Assembly: GCA_902477915.1 (NCBI GenBank) | Contig: CABSJA010000003.1 | Location: forward strand, 1-64,000 | Length of the DNA stretch: 64,000 bases | Direction: 5' to 3' | DNA from: an uncultured Veillonella sp. | GTDB lineage: Bacteria; Bacillota; Negativicutes; Veillonellales; Veillonellaceae | Notes under the pieces: generated by a model | The model's database searches: none | Seen by the model: the letters and a program-made list of their open reading frames with translations, nothing else | Told to the model about the DNA's origin: nothing | Shown here: piece after piece, positions 1-10,630 of the stretch | How positions within the stretch are numbered: the first letter of the stretch is position 1 | How the letters are laid out: each line of letters begins with the position of its first letter | Made by a program: the position numbers and the translations under genes

Positions 1-73
1 CCCGTGGTAAGGATATATCTATATTTTTAAGGTTATGCTGACGCGCACCTTTTACTATCAATTGATCTTTCAT
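1..73 (-). CDS. uvrA: UvrA, excinuclease ABC subunit A (N-terminal fragment, runs off the window)
   Basis: Only the first 24 codons are inside the window; the gene continues beyond base 1. They read MKDQLIVKGARQHNLKNID and then ISLPRG, which is the characteristic UvrA start (V-K-G-A-R-x-H-N-L-K-N-I-D) just ahead of the first Walker A loop. The ATG follows an AGGGA ribosome site. UvrA is the damage-sensing ABC ATPase that loads UvrB on DNA in nucleotide excision repair. It lies 119 bases downstream of uvrB on the same strand, separated by a hairpin. Identification is confident from the N-terminal signature although the ATPase motifs are not visible. Confidence 0.9.
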   Translation of the reverse strand, partial: MKDQLIVKGARQHNLKNIDISLPR

Positions 74-87
74 TATGTTCCCTATTT

Positions 88-119
88 AAAGAGATGATAC
101 CAATCGGCATCATCTCTTT
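88..119 (-). terminator. Hairpin between uvrB and uvrA
   Basis: An 11-bp perfect stem (AAAGAGATGAT / ATCATCTCTTT) with a 10-base loop. It sits after the uvrB stop and ends only 14 bases before the uvrA ATG. On the minus strand it is followed by only three T, so it is a weak terminator by sequence; it could instead trim or modulate uvrA expression. Confidence 0.55.
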
Positions 120-192
120 GTTTACTAACATGAAATAATATATGTATATTATCGCACATATAGTCTATATAATCTATGTGTTTTATTACAAT

Positions 193-2367
193 CTATTTAC
201 TCTTTGAACTTGTACGTTTTTTACCCTTGCTAGATGCAGGTTTTTTTAACTTGCTTTCACCTGCACTATGCATATCGGACCATTGTTGACGTAGTTCCCC
301 TAATTGATCACGAAGTTTTGCAGCCTTTTCAAATTCAAGCTGCTTTGCAGCGGCCTTCATTTGACGATCAAGATCTTCAATTTTATTGAATAACTCTTCC
401 GGCGTTATATCTGCCACCTTAGGACTAGATATATCTTGTGCATATAGTTCGTGTCCATGGTCCATACCCGTTGTAGAGGATTTCTTTTTCCCTTTCTTCG
501 GTGAAAAGTCCTTTCCATCGGTGACCATATCTTCTTCAATTTTCGTCAACTCAATAAGCTCTTTTACATCTTTAGAGACAGACTTAGGCGTAATATTATG
601 TTCAATATTATAAGCCTCTTGTACGGCACGACGACGATCTGTTTCATCAATGGCACGCTGCATAGAACCTGTTATACGATCAGCGTACATGATAACGTGA
701 CCATTCACATTACGAGCGGCGCGACCAATAGTTTGAATCATAGCCGTATCAGAACGTAAGAAACCTTCCTTATCCGCATCTAAGATAGCCACTAAAGAAA
801 CCTCTGGCATATCAAGACCTTCACGAAGCAAGTTAATACCAACTAGTACATCGAATACACCAGCTCGTAAGTCCCGAATAATTTCGGCACGCTCGATGGT
901 AACGATATCCGAATGGAGGTATCGAACACGGACGCCCATTTCCTTCAAGAATTCTGTTAAGTCCTCTGCCATTTTCTTTGTTAAGGTCGTAACGAGGACA
1001 CGCTCATTCTTGGCAGCACGCTTATGAATTTCACCGAGCAAGTCGTCCATTTGTCCCTTAATAGGACGAATCTCAATGGATGGATCAAGTAGACCAGTAG
1101 GACGGATAATTTGCTCCGCAATATTCGTTTGTACTTCCATTTCATATGGACCAGGTGTTGCTGATACATAGACGATTTGATTGATACGTTCTACGAATTC
1201 ATCGAATTGTAGCGGTCTATTATCAAGCGCAGACGGTAGACGGAAGCCATATTCGATGAGCGATTCTTTACGCGCCCGGTCACCATTGTACATGGCACGT
1301 ATTTGAGGAATGGTTACATGAGACTCGTCCACCATGATGAGGAAATCATCTGGGAAATAATCTATCAATGTATATGGAGCTTCTCCAGCCTTACGTTCAG
1401 ACATGTGGCGGGAATAGTTTTCGATGCCTGAGCAATAGCCCATTTCTTGCATCATTTCTATATCGTAACGGGTACGCTGTTCAAGACGTTGAGCCTCCAA
1501 TAGACGGTCAGCAGCTTTCAACTTAGCTAACTGTTCTTCTAACTCAGCTTCAATACGCTCTACAGCAATACGCATCTTATCTTTCGTTGTTACATAGTGA
1601 GATGCTGGGTAAACTGCAACGTGCTTACGTTCAGCAATCACTTCACCAGTCAAAGCATCTACTTCAACGAGGCGATCGATTTCATCGCCAAAGAGTTCCA
1701 CTCGAATGGCTCTTTCACTATAAGCGGCAGGGAAAATCTCGATAGTATCCCCTTGTACACGGAAGGTACCGCGGATAAAATTCATATCATTTCTCGTATA
1801 TTGAATATCTACTAGTTTGGATAGAATTTCATCACGAGATTTCGTCTGACCTAAGCGCAAGGATAACACCAGTTCAGAGTAGTCCTCAGGGTCACCTAAG
1901 CCGTAAATACAGCTAACAGAGGCAACGATGATCACATCGCGGCGCTCAAAGAGACTCATCGTAGCGCTATGTCGCAGTTTATCGATTTCATCATTGATAG
2001 ACGCATCCTTCTCGATGTACGTATCGCTAGAAGGAATATATGCTTCTGGTTGATAGAAATCGTAGTAAGATACAAAGTATTCTACCGCATTATTAGGGAA
2101 GAAACTTTTAAACTCACTACATAGCTGAGCAGCCAACGTTTTATTGTGCGCAATAATCAATGTCGGTTTTTGTACCGCCTCGATAACCTTTGCCATTGTA
2201 AAGGTCTTACCTGTGCCAGTAGCACCGAGCAAGACTTGGGCCCATTCACCGCGTTCAATGCCTTCTGTTAAAGACTGAATCGCAGTTGGTTGGTCCCCTG
2301 TAGGCGTAAAGGGCGCCTCCACTTTAAATGGTTGGCCCCCTTCGTAATTATATGTATTATGTTTCAT
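193..2367 (-). CDS. uvrB: UvrB, excinuclease ABC subunit B
   Basis: DNA-damage verification helicase of nucleotide excision repair; cytoplasmic partner of UvrA and UvrC. The 724-residue protein is of slightly generous family length. Visible are the Walker A loop GATGTGKT (residues 48-55), the beta-hairpin region with [10 protein letters not shown] around residue 101, the helicase motif DESH, the VSATPG motif, the QTIGRAARN motif VI, and a C-terminal UVR domain (about 660-700) that contacts UvrC. The tail is Lys/Ser-rich. Its ATG overlaps the TAA of the preceding small gene, so it is translationally linked to the ftsY side of the operon; uvrA follows. Confidence 0.98.
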   Translation of the reverse strand: MKHNTYNYEGGQPFKVEAPFTPTGDQPTAIQSLTEGIERGEWAQVLLGATGTGKTFTMAKVIEAVQKPTLIIAHNKTLAAQLCSEFKSFFPNNAVEYFVSYYDFYQPEAYIPSSDTYIEKDASINDEIDKLRHSATMSLFERRDVIIVASVSCIYGLGDPEDYSELVLSLRLGQTKSRDEILSKLVDIQYTRNDMNFIRGTFRVQGDTIEIFPAAYSERAIRVELFGDEIDRLVEVDALTGEVIAERKHVAVYPASHYVTTKDKMRIAVERIEAELEEQLAKLKAADRLLEAQRLEQRTRYDIEMMQEMGYCSGIENYSRHMSERKAGEAPYTLIDYFPDDFLIMVDESHVTIPQIRAMYNGDRARKESLIEYGFRLPSALDNRPLQFDEFVERINQIVYVSATPGPYEMEVQTNIAEQIIRPTGLLDPSIEIRPIKGQMDDLLGEIHKRAAKNERVLVTTLTKKMAEDLTEFLKEMGVRVRYLHSDIVTIERAEIIRDLRAGVFDVLVGINLLREGLDMPEVSLVAILDADKEGFLRSDTAMIQTIGRAARNVNGHVIMYADRITGSMQRAIDETDRRRAVQEAYNIEHNITPKSVSKDVKELIELTKIEEDMVTDGKDFSPKKGKKKSSTTGMDHGHELYAQDISSPKVADITPEELFNKIEDLDRQMKAAAKQLEFEKAAKLRDQLGELRQQWSDMHSAGESKLKKPASSKGKKRTSSKSK

Positions 2368-2750
2368 TACTGTTCATCCTGATGTTTACGAATAGCCTTC
2401 ATTTCTGCATCCGTTAAACGACGACCCGCATTTTCTGCTTGGTTCAAAGTATCCTCACCTTCTAATACTTCAATGAGCATAGCAATAGAAAAGCGATCTA
2501 ATGTAGGCGTTGTTTTTTGGATTTCATCAGCCATCATCCAATCTGACTCAGTATAGTTATTAATACGTTCTGTAATTTCTTCCCAGTTTGAAAGTAGTAA
2601 TCTTGTAATAGGACGATATAATTCAATGCCAAAATACTCGATTAAGCTAACAATCTTATTCATATTTTCTAGGCTAACATTACATTCATTTTTTTTATTT
2701 TCAGATTCTACATATTCAAGTAAGAATTCCCGGTTATATTTATTTGTCAC
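2367..2750 (-). CDS. Hypothetical 127-residue protein between ftsY and uvrB
   Basis: A small acidic soluble protein that I do not recognise; it has no signal peptide, membrane segment or clear motif. The start is GTG, overlapping the 3' end of ftsY by 11 bases, with AAAGGA ten bases upstream inside ftsY. The C-terminus has a charged R-R-L-T-D-A-E-M-K helix-like stretch. Tight coupling to both ftsY and uvrB (overlaps on both sides) shows it is a real gene of this operon, but says little about its role. Confidence 0.8.
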   Translation of the reverse strand: MTNKYNREFLLEYVESENKKNECNVSLENMNKIVSLIEYFGIELYRPITRLLLSNWEEITERINNYTESDWMMADEIQKTTPTLDRFSIAMLIEVLEGEDTLNQAENAGRRLTDAEMKAIRKHQDEQ

Positions 2751-3675
2751 CTTGAATCATTCCTTTATTAAATAGTGCATTAGCAAATTCTTTTGCATTA
2801 AATGGACGCAAGTCATCCATGCCTTCGCCGACGCCGATCCAGCGAACAGGTACGCCTAATTCCTCTTTAATAGAGATAACTACGCCACCTTTTGCTGTGC
2901 CATCAAGCTTAGTCACAACAATACCATTTACTGGTACGGCTTGACCAAATAATTTAGCTTGGCTTACTGCATTTTGACCTGTAGTGCCATCTAACACGAG
3001 CAATGTTTGATGCGGAGCCCCTTCTACGTGGTTATTCGCTACGCGGCCCATCTTTTTAAGTTCTTCCATAAGATTGACTTTAGTGTGTAAACGACCTGCT
3101 GTATCTACAATAACGAGGTCTGCATTACGAGCTTTAGCCGCTTCCATTGCATCGTATACAACAGCTGCAGGGTCAGCCCCTTCTTTATGTTTAACGATAG
3201 GTACACCTACGCGATCTGCCCAGATAGACAATTGATCAGCCGCAGCGGCACGGAATGTATCACCTGCAGCGATAATTACCTTTTTGCCTTCTTTAGTGTA
3301 ATAGTTAGCTAACTTAGCAATAGTCGTAGTTTTACCGACACCATTTACCCCAACTACAAGGATAACCTCTGGATGATGAAGTGTAATTTCATCCTCTTGG
3401 TCAACTAACATTTCTGTGATGCGGTCTTCCATAAACGGCATTACATCACCCGTATTGTTGATGATACCTTCCGTTACACCACGACGAATTTCTCTCATCA
3501 AGTATTCTGTCGTTTTAGGACCTAAGTCACTAGTGAGCATAACTGCTTCTAAATCATCTAAGAAATCATCATCAATTTGAGCATAACCGATAACGATACT
3601 TTCTACGTTTTTTACAAAAGACTTACGAGTTTTCTCCAAGCCCTCTTTAATTCTATCAAAGAATCCAAATGCCAT
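2740..3675 (-). CDS. ftsY: FtsY, signal recognition particle receptor GTPase
   Basis: Membrane-associated SRP receptor that docks ribosome-SRP complexes at the Sec translocon. It has the N-terminal four-helix N domain (about 1-90), then the SRP GTPase G domain with GVNGVGKT (109-116), DTAGR and [10 protein letters not shown]. The acidic A domain of enterobacterial FtsY is missing, as is common in Firmicutes, giving 311 residues. A GGAGG site lies ahead of the ATG, which overlaps the smc stop codon. The smc-ftsY order is a classical Firmicutes arrangement. Confidence 0.97.
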   Translation of the reverse strand: MAFGFFDRIKEGLEKTRKSFVKNVESIVIGYAQIDDDFLDDLEAVMLTSDLGPKTTEYLMREIRRGVTEGIINNTGDVMPFMEDRITEMLVDQEDEITLHHPEVILVVGVNGVGKTTTIAKLANYYTKEGKKVIIAAGDTFRAAAADQLSIWADRVGVPIVKHKEGADPAAVVYDAMEAAKARNADLVIVDTAGRLHTKVNLMEELKKMGRVANNHVEGAPHQTLLVLDGTTGQNAVSQAKLFGQAVPVNGIVVTKLDGTAKGGVVISIKEELGVPVRWIGVGEGMDDLRPFNAKEFANALFNKGMIQGDK

Positions 3676-6600
3676 TATGCTAGATCCTCCTTCACATCTT
3701 CAAATGCTACTGTTAATAATCGCGATACGCCCCGTTCAACCATGGTCACCCCTTGTAATACTTCGGCAGCTTCCATCGTCTTTTTACGATGCGATACTAC
3801 GATAAATTGTGTTTCTTTATTTACCCGATTTAAGTAAGAACTAAATCGTTCTACATTGGCTTCATCAAGCGCTGCATCAACTTCGTCAAGCACACAGAAT
3901 GGAGCTGGACGATAGTCTAGGAACGAGAACAATAAAGCAATAACCGTAAGGGCACGCTCTCCACCGGATAACAAGGTCAATTGTTGTCGCTTCTTCCCTG
4001 GCGGCTGAATGTAGAAATCGATACCACCAGTTAAGATATTATCTGGATCAGTCAGTACAATTTGAGCTGTACCACCGCCAAACAGTTGGCTAAATACCTC
4101 TTGGAATCTGCGACCTACCACATCTAATACATCGTATAGCTGTGTACTCATGGCCTTATCCATTTCAGCAATAACAGCTTGCAATTGCTCCTTCGCCGTA
4201 TCTAAATCTGCTAACTGTGTAGTTAAGAAATCATAACGCTCTTTAGTTTCTTCATATTCTTCAACAGCGTTCGGATTGACTGGGCCTAGTTCAGCAATTT
4301 CTGCCATCAAGCGAGCCTGCTCATCCTTCCAATCGTTTACAGAGCCTTCAATGCGAAGAGCCTGCGCATCTTCTAAGGTAAAGCCTAACTCTTGTAGTTC
4401 TTCTACAAAGCGCTCACAATCCATGCGATGACGTGTAATCTTACCTTCCATATCGACGAGTCGACCTTGAACTACTTTATAACGTTGGTTTAACCGGTCT
4501 TGTTCGCTCAAGATAGCTTCCAATTCCTCGCGACCTGTAGACGTATTTTCATAGGCCTCATCGCGAAGAGCTCGCAATCGTTCAACCTCCGCTGTAGCCA
4601 CAGCTAGTTCCCGATCAGCCAATTCCTTAGCCTTAGGTAACTCCACTTCACAACGCTCTGTAGTACTAATTAACAAATTACGTAACGGTGTTAGTCGCTC
4701 TACAATGTTAGCAATGGATTGATTACGTTGTTCTCGCTGAGTTACACGTTCCTTAATGGTTTGTCGCAACGTATCACAGGTGAGGCGTGCCTCTGTGAAA
4801 GCTTCATACGCCTCTTGCTGTACCTTTTGTAATACAGTTAAACGCTCCATTAAGGCCCCTTGATTGCCCTCTACACCGTGGTCTTCTTGCAAAGAAGCCA
4901 ATGCTGTTTCTTGGTCTTTCAAGTTAGCCGTTGTACTAGCTAAATCAATATCGATTTGTAATAAACGTTGCTCTTCTTCACAGAGAACACGCTTCTTACG
5001 ATCTATTTGATTTTGAATATTTTGTACCTTTGTTTCGCTAGCCACATACAGTAAGTTCGTATGTTGATAGCTTTCATCAAGGGCACCTCGTTCTTTTTCA
5101 GCTTCGTCAACCCGTTTTTCAAGGTTTTCCAAGCTAGCTGTTAAGGAACGAATTTGTTCTTCAATTTGCAATAGCTCTTGTTCAAGGCTAACCGCCTCTT
5201 CCTTACGGCTCAATACAGAGGCACGCTTACGCTTTGTAGCACCACCAGTTAAAGAGCCACCAGGTTGGAATTGTTCCCCTGTAAGCGTAACGATACGCAA
5301 TTGTTGATTATATTTTTTTTGCAGACCAATAGCATCATCCATGGAGGATACTACCAAGGTGCGCCCCAATAAGTATTGGAAAATATGAGCGTATGTATTA
5401 TCAAAGGAAATACAATCAACAGCAGTGCCGATTACACAACTTTCATGTAAAGCCGGCGTATCATAAGGTTTTCCTTTTACAGAATCCATCGGCAAGAAGG
5501 TTACGCGACCACCTTGGATAGATTTCAAATACTTAACGCCTTCGGCAGCAGCGCGAGCAGTAGTGGTCACAACGTGGTTAACACTACCACCTAATGCCGT
5601 TTCGATAGCCGTAGTATATTTATCTTCTACCGTAAAGAGATCACCAACAGCACCTGTAATTTGTTCGCGCCAAGATCCTTTACCGTTTAGGATATTCTTA
5701 GTACCTTCTAAATAGCCTTCATGTTGTTCTTCCCATTGGGCTAATAATTCGATACGACCTTTAACACGTTGCTCTTGGGTACGTAATTTTTGTAATTCTT
5801 TGCGTTCTTCACGAACTTGTAAGGCTGCTTCTTTACCGCCATCAACGAGGGCTTGTCGTTGTGCAGAAATAGCATTAAACTGTTGGCCTAATGTGTCAAA
5901 TTCACCGCGAGCTGCTTGTAATTCACTATCTACGTGACCTATTTCAGCCTTTAAAACCTCACATTGTTTTGTAGATTCTTCCTTACGAGCTTCTAAGCTA
6001 CGAATACTAGCTTTTGCTGTTTCAATAGCGCTCACAAGTTCTAATTGATGTTGCTCAAAGGCTTCTCGATTAGACTGCAAGGACTGGAACTTTGCTTGCT
6101 CGGCACTAACATCTTCAACAGCTTTTTTATAATTCGCCTCTAACTCTTCTAGCTTAGATTCTTTCTCTACTAGTTGAGCACTTTCATCTTGAATCAATTG
6201 ATTTAAAATGCGCAATTGTTGTTCTTCGCCCTTTTGCGTAGCTTCTAATTCGCTAATACGCATAGATGTTTCATCTAATTCACGACGAGCTGTCTTCAAC
6301 TGCTCGTCTAACAGACGTAAATGACCTGCTAAACGTTCTTCATCACGTTGCTTTTCCGTATACTGAGCTTCCCACAACTTGAGTTGTTCTTGCTCTTTTG
6401 TTGATGTGGATTGCAAGGTATGACGGCGAGCTTCCAATTTAGACAATTCAGTTTGAAGCTCAATCTCTTCATCCTTAAATGCAATATTATCATTTTCAAA
6501 ACGCGTTAATAAACGATCAGAGGTCTTATAATTGTGAAAGCCTAATGCCCCATCATAGTCGCGCTTTGTACGACTTAAGGTCATATACTTTTTAGTCTTT

Positions 6601-7229
6601 TCCGCCTTTTCAGACAAAGGTCCTAGTTGCTCTTCGATAGTAGCCATTACGTCGCGTACGCGTTCCATATTTCGGTCTGTGCTAGCAATACGACGCAATG
6701 CATCTTCTTTATTGATTTTAAAACGAGAAATACCTGCTACATCTTCAAAGATCAAACGACGCTCTTCAGGCTTTGAATTCAAAATAGCATCAATGCGGTT
6801 CTGACCGATAATAGCCATTGAGTCTTTCCCCAGGCCTGTATCAGCTAATAAAAGATGAATATCCTTTAAACGACAAGAGCGTTTATTGATAAGGAACTCA
6901 CTTTCACCAGTACGATAAATACGGCGTGTAATAGCCACCTCAGCCATATCTACATCTAATTGTTGGTCACTATTGTCAAATACAAGTGTAACCTCAGCTG
7001 CACTCATTGGTTTACGTTTTTCCGTACCAGAGAAAATAATATCCTCTGCTTTTTGACCACGTAAGTTACGGACATTGGATTCCCCTAAAACCCATTTCAT
7101 AGCATCCGTAATATTACTTTTACCACTTCCGTTAGGTCCAATAACGGCAGTCATTCCTGGCGAGAATTTTACAACCGTTTTATCTGCAAACGATTTAAAG
7201 CCCTTTAATTCTAACCGAAGTAATTGCAT
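3675..7229 (-). CDS. smc: SMC, chromosome segregation ATPase
   Basis: Condensin core ATPase that compacts and segregates the nucleoid together with ScpA and ScpB (neither is in this window). The 1184-residue chain has the N-terminal Walker A GPNGSGKS (31-38), a long coiled coil, a globular hinge at about residues 510-650 containing G-rich turns, a second coiled coil, and the C-terminal ABC signature LSGGERALT followed by Walker B FCVLDEVDAALD. AAAGGAGG precedes the ATG. It lies between an Elp3-like radical SAM gene and ftsY, a common neighbourhood in Firmicutes. Confidence 0.98.
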   Translation of the reverse strand: MQLLRLELKGFKSFADKTVVKFSPGMTAVIGPNGSGKSNITDAMKWVLGESNVRNLRGQKAEDIIFSGTEKRKPMSAAEVTLVFDNSDQQLDVDMAEVAITRRIYRTGESEFLINKRSCRLKDIHLLLADTGLGKDSMAIIGQNRIDAILNSKPEERRLIFEDVAGISRFKINKEDALRRIASTDRNMERVRDVMATIEEQLGPLSEKAEKTKKYMTLSRTKRDYDGALGFHNYKTSDRLLTRFENDNIAFKDEEIELQTELSKLEARRHTLQSTSTKEQEQLKLWEAQYTEKQRDEERLAGHLRLLDEQLKTARRELDETSMRISELEATQKGEEQQLRILNQLIQDESAQLVEKESKLEELEANYKKAVEDVSAEQAKFQSLQSNREAFEQHQLELVSAIETAKASIRSLEARKEESTKQCEVLKAEIGHVDSELQAARGEFDTLGQQFNAISAQRQALVDGGKEAALQVREERKELQKLRTQEQRVKGRIELLAQWEEQHEGYLEGTKNILNGKGSWREQITGAVGDLFTVEDKYTTAIETALGGSVNHVVTTTARAAAEGVKYLKSIQGGRVTFLPMDSVKGKPYDTPALHESCVIGTAVDCISFDNTYAHIFQYLLGRTLVVSSMDDAIGLQKKYNQQLRIVTLTGEQFQPGGSLTGGATKRKRASVLSRKEEAVSLEQELLQIEEQIRSLTASLENLEKRVDEAEKERGALDESYQHTNLLYVASETKVQNIQNQIDRKKRVLCEEEQRLLQIDIDLASTTANLKDQETALASLQEDHGVEGNQGALMERLTVLQKVQQEAYEAFTEARLTCDTLRQTIKERVTQREQRNQSIANIVERLTPLRNLLISTTERCEVELPKAKELADRELAVATAEVERLRALRDEAYENTSTGREELEAILSEQDRLNQRYKVVQGRLVDMEGKITRHRMDCERFVEELQELGFTLEDAQALRIEGSVNDWKDEQARLMAEIAELGPVNPNAVEEYEETKERYDFLTTQLADLDTAKEQLQAVIAEMDKAMSTQLYDVLDVVGRRFQEVFSQLFGGGTAQIVLTDPDNILTGGIDFYIQPPGKKRQQLTLLSGGERALTVIALLFSFLDYRPAPFCVLDEVDAALDEANVERFSSYLNRVNKETQFIVVSHRKKTMEAAEVLQGVTMVERGVSRLLTVAFEDVKEDLA

Positions 7230-7274
7230 GACTGCCTCCTTTCTACTAACAACCCCGAATAATCATATCTTTTA

Positions 7275-8417
7275 TTATAACATATATTGTAGGCCATCAA
7301 TACAGCAACGAACAGTATTTCTCGTATTATCTTCACACCAATCTATGCTAAATTGAGGATACATTTCTTGAAAATATAAAATATTGCGATTTTTGAGACC
7401 TCGCACCTTTGATGTACTGCTTCTAGGATAAGAAATTACAATCCTATGTTTCATAAAAATATTACCACTATCCGAATAAAATCTACATCCTACCTTATGG
7501 GTATGGTAACAATCAAAATGAGAAAAATTGTAATCATTTTGCTTTCCTAATAAATTTTCTGAAGAAAGATGTTCATCAATACATCTTTCAATACGTTGTT
7601 TATATTGTTCATTTACAACGAGCTCACCCATAGCAGGTTCATAGGGACCTGCTACCAAACTATTGCCTGAATCGAGCTCTTCCGTGCTTTGTAATCCTGT
7701 ACGTATAACTTCAATATTATGTTCTTCAAACCATTCCTTTAAGAATGCACAATATTTAATAGCTTGCTCAGTACTTAATGGCTCATATTCACCAGATCTA
7801 TATTGATCTGCTAGTTCTGTATTTTCTATAACAAGAACAGGATAGATTCGAACAAAATCTGGTTCTAGTTTAACTACAGCAATAGCGGTTTCTAGAATGG
7901 TTTCCCAAGTTTCACCTTTTAATCCTGGTAAAAGCTGAACACCTACAGTCATTCCACATTGCTTTAATCGCGCAACAGCATCTACTACCTCTTGTGCTGT
8001 GTGACCGCGCTTAGCATCGACTAAAATACCATCATTCATAGATTGTACGCCAAGCTCTACTGTTTTTACGCCATAGGATTGTAACAATGAGATAACCTCA
8101 TCCCCAACAGCATCAGGCCGTGTAGAGCAACGTATACCATCGATTATGTCCTGTTGTAACATCTCATAAGCTGGTGCTAATAAGGTATGTTGCAAATCGC
8201 GATGAATGGCTGTAAAAGAGCCTCCATAAAAGGCGACCTCCCAAAACTTATCATTTCGTTTTTTACCCATATAATCTGTAATCGTTTTTTTTATATAATC
8301 CGGTGTTAGGTGACTAATACCAGATTGGCCTGTAATACGGGACTGGTTACAAAATGTACATACATAAGGACACCCTACATGAGGTATAAAAAAAGGTATC
8401 ATACCAAATGGTTTCAT
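7275..8417 (-). CDS. Elp3-like radical SAM protein
   Basis: Radical S-adenosylmethionine protein with the iron-sulfur motif CPYVCTFC (CX3CX2C) near the N-terminus, followed by a TIM-barrel core with YGGSFTAI and VELGVQSM. It resembles the Elp3-related proteins often encoded beside rnc and smc in Firmicutes. At 380 residues it has no full GNAT acetyltransferase domain; a Cys/His-containing C-terminal region (about 290-380) remains. I chose the ATG at 8417 rather than the upstream GTG because AAGGAG lies seven bases before it. The substrate is unknown; assignment to the Elp3 clade is by motif and context. Confidence 0.82.
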   Translation of the reverse strand: MKPFGMIPFFIPHVGCPYVCTFCNQSRITGQSGISHLTPDYIKKTITDYMGKKRNDKFWEVAFYGGSFTAIHRDLQHTLLAPAYEMLQQDIIDGIRCSTRPDAVGDEVISLLQSYGVKTVELGVQSMNDGILVDAKRGHTAQEVVDAVARLKQCGMTVGVQLLPGLKGETWETILETAIAVVKLEPDFVRIYPVLVIENTELADQYRSGEYEPLSTEQAIKYCAFLKEWFEEHNIEVIRTGLQSTEELDSGNSLVAGPYEPAMGELVVNEQYKQRIERCIDEHLSSENLLGKQNDYNFSHFDCYHTHKVGCRFYSDSGNIFMKHRIVISYPRSSTSKVRGLKNRNILYFQEMYPQFSIDWCEDNTRNTVRCCIDGLQYML

Positions 8418-8588
8418 AGTCACTCTCCTTTCTTATATAAAATAAACTCAGCCAAAACCTTTTATATTAATATATTAATATCCATGTATTTAATCCTTAT
8501 GATATGTAATTAATATATTAAGATATAAGGCTTTCGATACAACGATTATAAGATAAATATATTTACTATTCTATATACTATTATACAG
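8418..8588. other. AT-rich intergenic region upstream of the radical SAM gene
   Basis: No gene seen. It must hold the promoter for the radical SAM-smc-ftsY-uvrB operon because the rnc terminator lies just upstream. The 12-bp palindrome TTAATATATTAA occurs twice, at 8467-8478 and 8510-8521. I could not assign a convincing -35/-10 pair. Confidence 0.5.
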
Positions 8589-8612
8589 AAAAAAGCGCCA
8601 TTAGGCGCTTTT
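8589..8612 (-). terminator. Rho-independent terminator after rnc
   Basis: Stem AAAAGCGCC / GGCGCTTTT with an ATTA loop and flanking A and T runs, beginning two bases after the rnc stop. It ends the fab-rnc transcript and separates it from the radical SAM-smc unit. Confidence 0.92.
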
Positions 8613-9350
8613 CTATTTGGCCATTAACTTTTCTAACGTTAATTGAGCCGCATGTTGTTCTGCAATTTTTTTACTTTTACCAGAGCCGGCCTCGTAAGTA
8701 ACACCATTGATTTCGACCACCATATGGAAGGTCTTAGCATGGTCGGGACCACTTTCACTGAGCAAACGATAGACGATATGTTTATCACCATCCCGTTGCA
8801 CATATTCTTGTAACAAGGTTTTATAATCCTTGCCCCGTTTACCTTCTAAAGCTTGCTTGATATAAGTAATGAGATGTTTTAAAACGAAGTTCATTGCCGT
8901 TTGGTAATCTGTAGAAATATAGATAGCACCAATGAGAGACTCAAAGGTATCCGCTAAAATAGAATTACGATTATTGCCACCAGAAGCACTTTCACCATGA
9001 CCGAGCAATAAATATTGCCCCAATTGCAAAGAACGACTTACAGATGCTAAAGAATCTTCACACACTGTAGCGGCCTTAATTTTCGTCAAATTACCTTCGG
9101 CCATGTCTGGATATGTCTTAAATAGGTATTCCCCAATAATAAGATCCAAAACAGCATCGCCTAAAAACTCTAATCGCTGATTGTGATTAATATGCTTTGA
9201 TTTATGTTCATTCGCATAAGATGTATGTGTAAAAGCACAATCTAAAATGGATATATCTGACACAGGTATGTCTAAACGAGCAACAAGCCCATGAAGAGAT
9301 TCTTCACGAGCTTGTGTCATCTTACTCTTATGCGCTTCAACAGCTACCAT
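8613..9350 (-). CDS. rnc: Ribonuclease III
   Basis: Double-strand-specific endoribonuclease for rRNA maturation and mRNA turnover. The family signature QRLEFLGDAVLDL (59-70) carries the catalytic acidic residues; a second acidic cluster is at DTFESLIGAIY. The C-terminal dsRNA-binding domain (about 170-243) ends with GSGKSKKIAEQHAA. The first ATG overlaps the fabF stop (TAATG); an internal Met at residue 11 is an alternative start. It closes the fatty-acid operon, as in many Firmicutes. Confidence 0.97.
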   Translation of the reverse strand: MVAVEAHKSKMTQAREESLHGLVARLDIPVSDISILDCAFTHTSYANEHKSKHINHNQRLEFLGDAVLDLIIGEYLFKTYPDMAEGNLTKIKAATVCEDSLASVSRSLQLGQYLLLGHGESASGGNNRNSILADTFESLIGAIYISTDYQTAMNFVLKHLITYIKQALEGKRGKDYKTLLQEYVQRDGDKHIVYRLLSESGPDHAKTFHMVVEINGVTYEAGSGKSKKIAEQHAAQLTLEKLMAK

Positions 9351-10594
9351 TAGCCTTCATAACGGCGTACGCAAAGTGTACCGTTATGACCACCAAAACC
9401 GAAAGAGTTGGAAAGAGCACATTTAACTTGAAGGTCACGTGCACCTTCGCGAACATAGTCAAGATCCAAACCTTCATCAGGGTTGTCACAGTTGATTGTA
9501 GGATGAACTTTGCCAGTTTCGATAGCCATCGCCATAACGATAGTTTCGATAGCACCAGCAGCACCTAACAAGTGACCTGTCATGGATTTTGTAGAGTTAA
9601 CAGCGATGTCTTTAGCATGATCGCCGAATAATTCTTTAATAGCCAATGTTTCATTTTTGTCATTAAGGCCAGTAGATGTACCATGAGCATTGATGTAGTT
9701 AACGTCTTTAGGATCGATACCTGCATCTTTAATTGCTAATTCCATACATTTACGAGCTTGTACACCACCTGGAGCTGGTGCAGTAATGTGGTAAGCATCG
9801 CCATTAGTACCATAACCTACAACTTCAGCGTAGATATGAGCACCACGAGCTTTTGCGTGTTCTAATTCTTCAAGAACAACGATACCAGAACCTTCACCCA
9901 TTACGAAACCATCGCGATCGCGGTCAAATGGACGAGATGCTTTTGTTGGTTCGTCATTGCGTGTAGACATAGCTTTCATAGCTGCGAAACCAGCTACAGC
10001 TGCAGGAGATACAGCCGCTTCAGTACCACCGGCAAACATAATATCAGCATCACCACGTTGGATAATACGGAAAGCATCGCCAATAGCATTTGTACCAGAA
10101 GTACAAGCTGTTACGTCTGTAATAACAGGACCTTTAAGGCCAAGACGGATGGATACACGTGCAGATGTCATATTGGCAATCATCATAGGAACTGCAAATG
10201 GACTTACACGGCCAGGACCTTTTTCGAATAATGTTTCATATACTTCATGGATGGAGTCGATACCGCCAATACCAGTACCAACTACAGTACCACAACGATC
10301 TAAATCTTGTTTATCTAAATCAAGATCAGCATCTTCACAAGCAAGAACAGCAGCACCGATAGCCAATTCTACAGAACGGTCCATACGACGAGCTTCTTTC
10401 TTGTCTACGCCATAGTTTGTAACATCAAAATCTTTTACTTCACCAGCAATACGCGTTGCATAGTCAGATGCATCAAAGCGTGTAATTGGCCCAATACCAG
10501 ATTGACCTGCCAATAACGCATTGTAAAAGTTCTCTTTACCGATACCTACAGGAGTCACTGCCCCTAAGCCAGTAATTACTACACGTTTTTCCAA
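9350..10594 (-). CDS. fabF: FabF, beta-ketoacyl-ACP synthase II
   Basis: Condensing enzyme that elongates acyl-ACP with malonyl-ACP. Full length (414 residues) with nucleophile Cys164 in VTACTSGTNA and the catalytic histidines in NAHGTSTGLND and STKSMTGHLLGAAG. The start codon is TTG, supported by the AGAGGTGG ribosome site eight or so bases upstream and by the MEKRVVITGLG N-terminus. It is preceded by a FabK-like flavoprotein gene and coupled to rnc by an overlapping stop/start. Confidence 0.97.
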   Translation of the reverse strand: MEKRVVITGLGAVTPVGIGKENFYNALLAGQSGIGPITRFDASDYATRIAGEVKDFDVTNYGVDKKEARRMDRSVELAIGAAVLACEDADLDLDKQDLDRCGTVVGTGIGGIDSIHEVYETLFEKGPGRVSPFAVPMMIANMTSARVSIRLGLKGPVITDVTACTSGTNAIGDAFRIIQRGDADIMFAGGTEAAVSPAAVAGFAAMKAMSTRNDEPTKASRPFDRDRDGFVMGEGSGIVVLEELEHAKARGAHIYAEVVGYGTNGDAYHITAPAPGGVQARKCMELAIKDAGIDPKDVNYINAHGTSTGLNDKNETLAIKELFGDHAKDIAVNSTKSMTGHLLGAAGAIETIVMAMAIETGKVHPTINCDNPDEGLDLDYVREGARDLQVKCALSNSFGFGGHNGTLCVRRYEG

Positions 10595-10630
10595 TTATTC
10601 CACCTCTTATAGCTATACAGCCCTTTTAAA

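Noticed and set aside
9957..10415. 152-codon open frame on the plus strand inside fabF
   Set aside because: It is the antisense shadow of fabF; no ribosome site, low-complexity composition and no recognisable domain.
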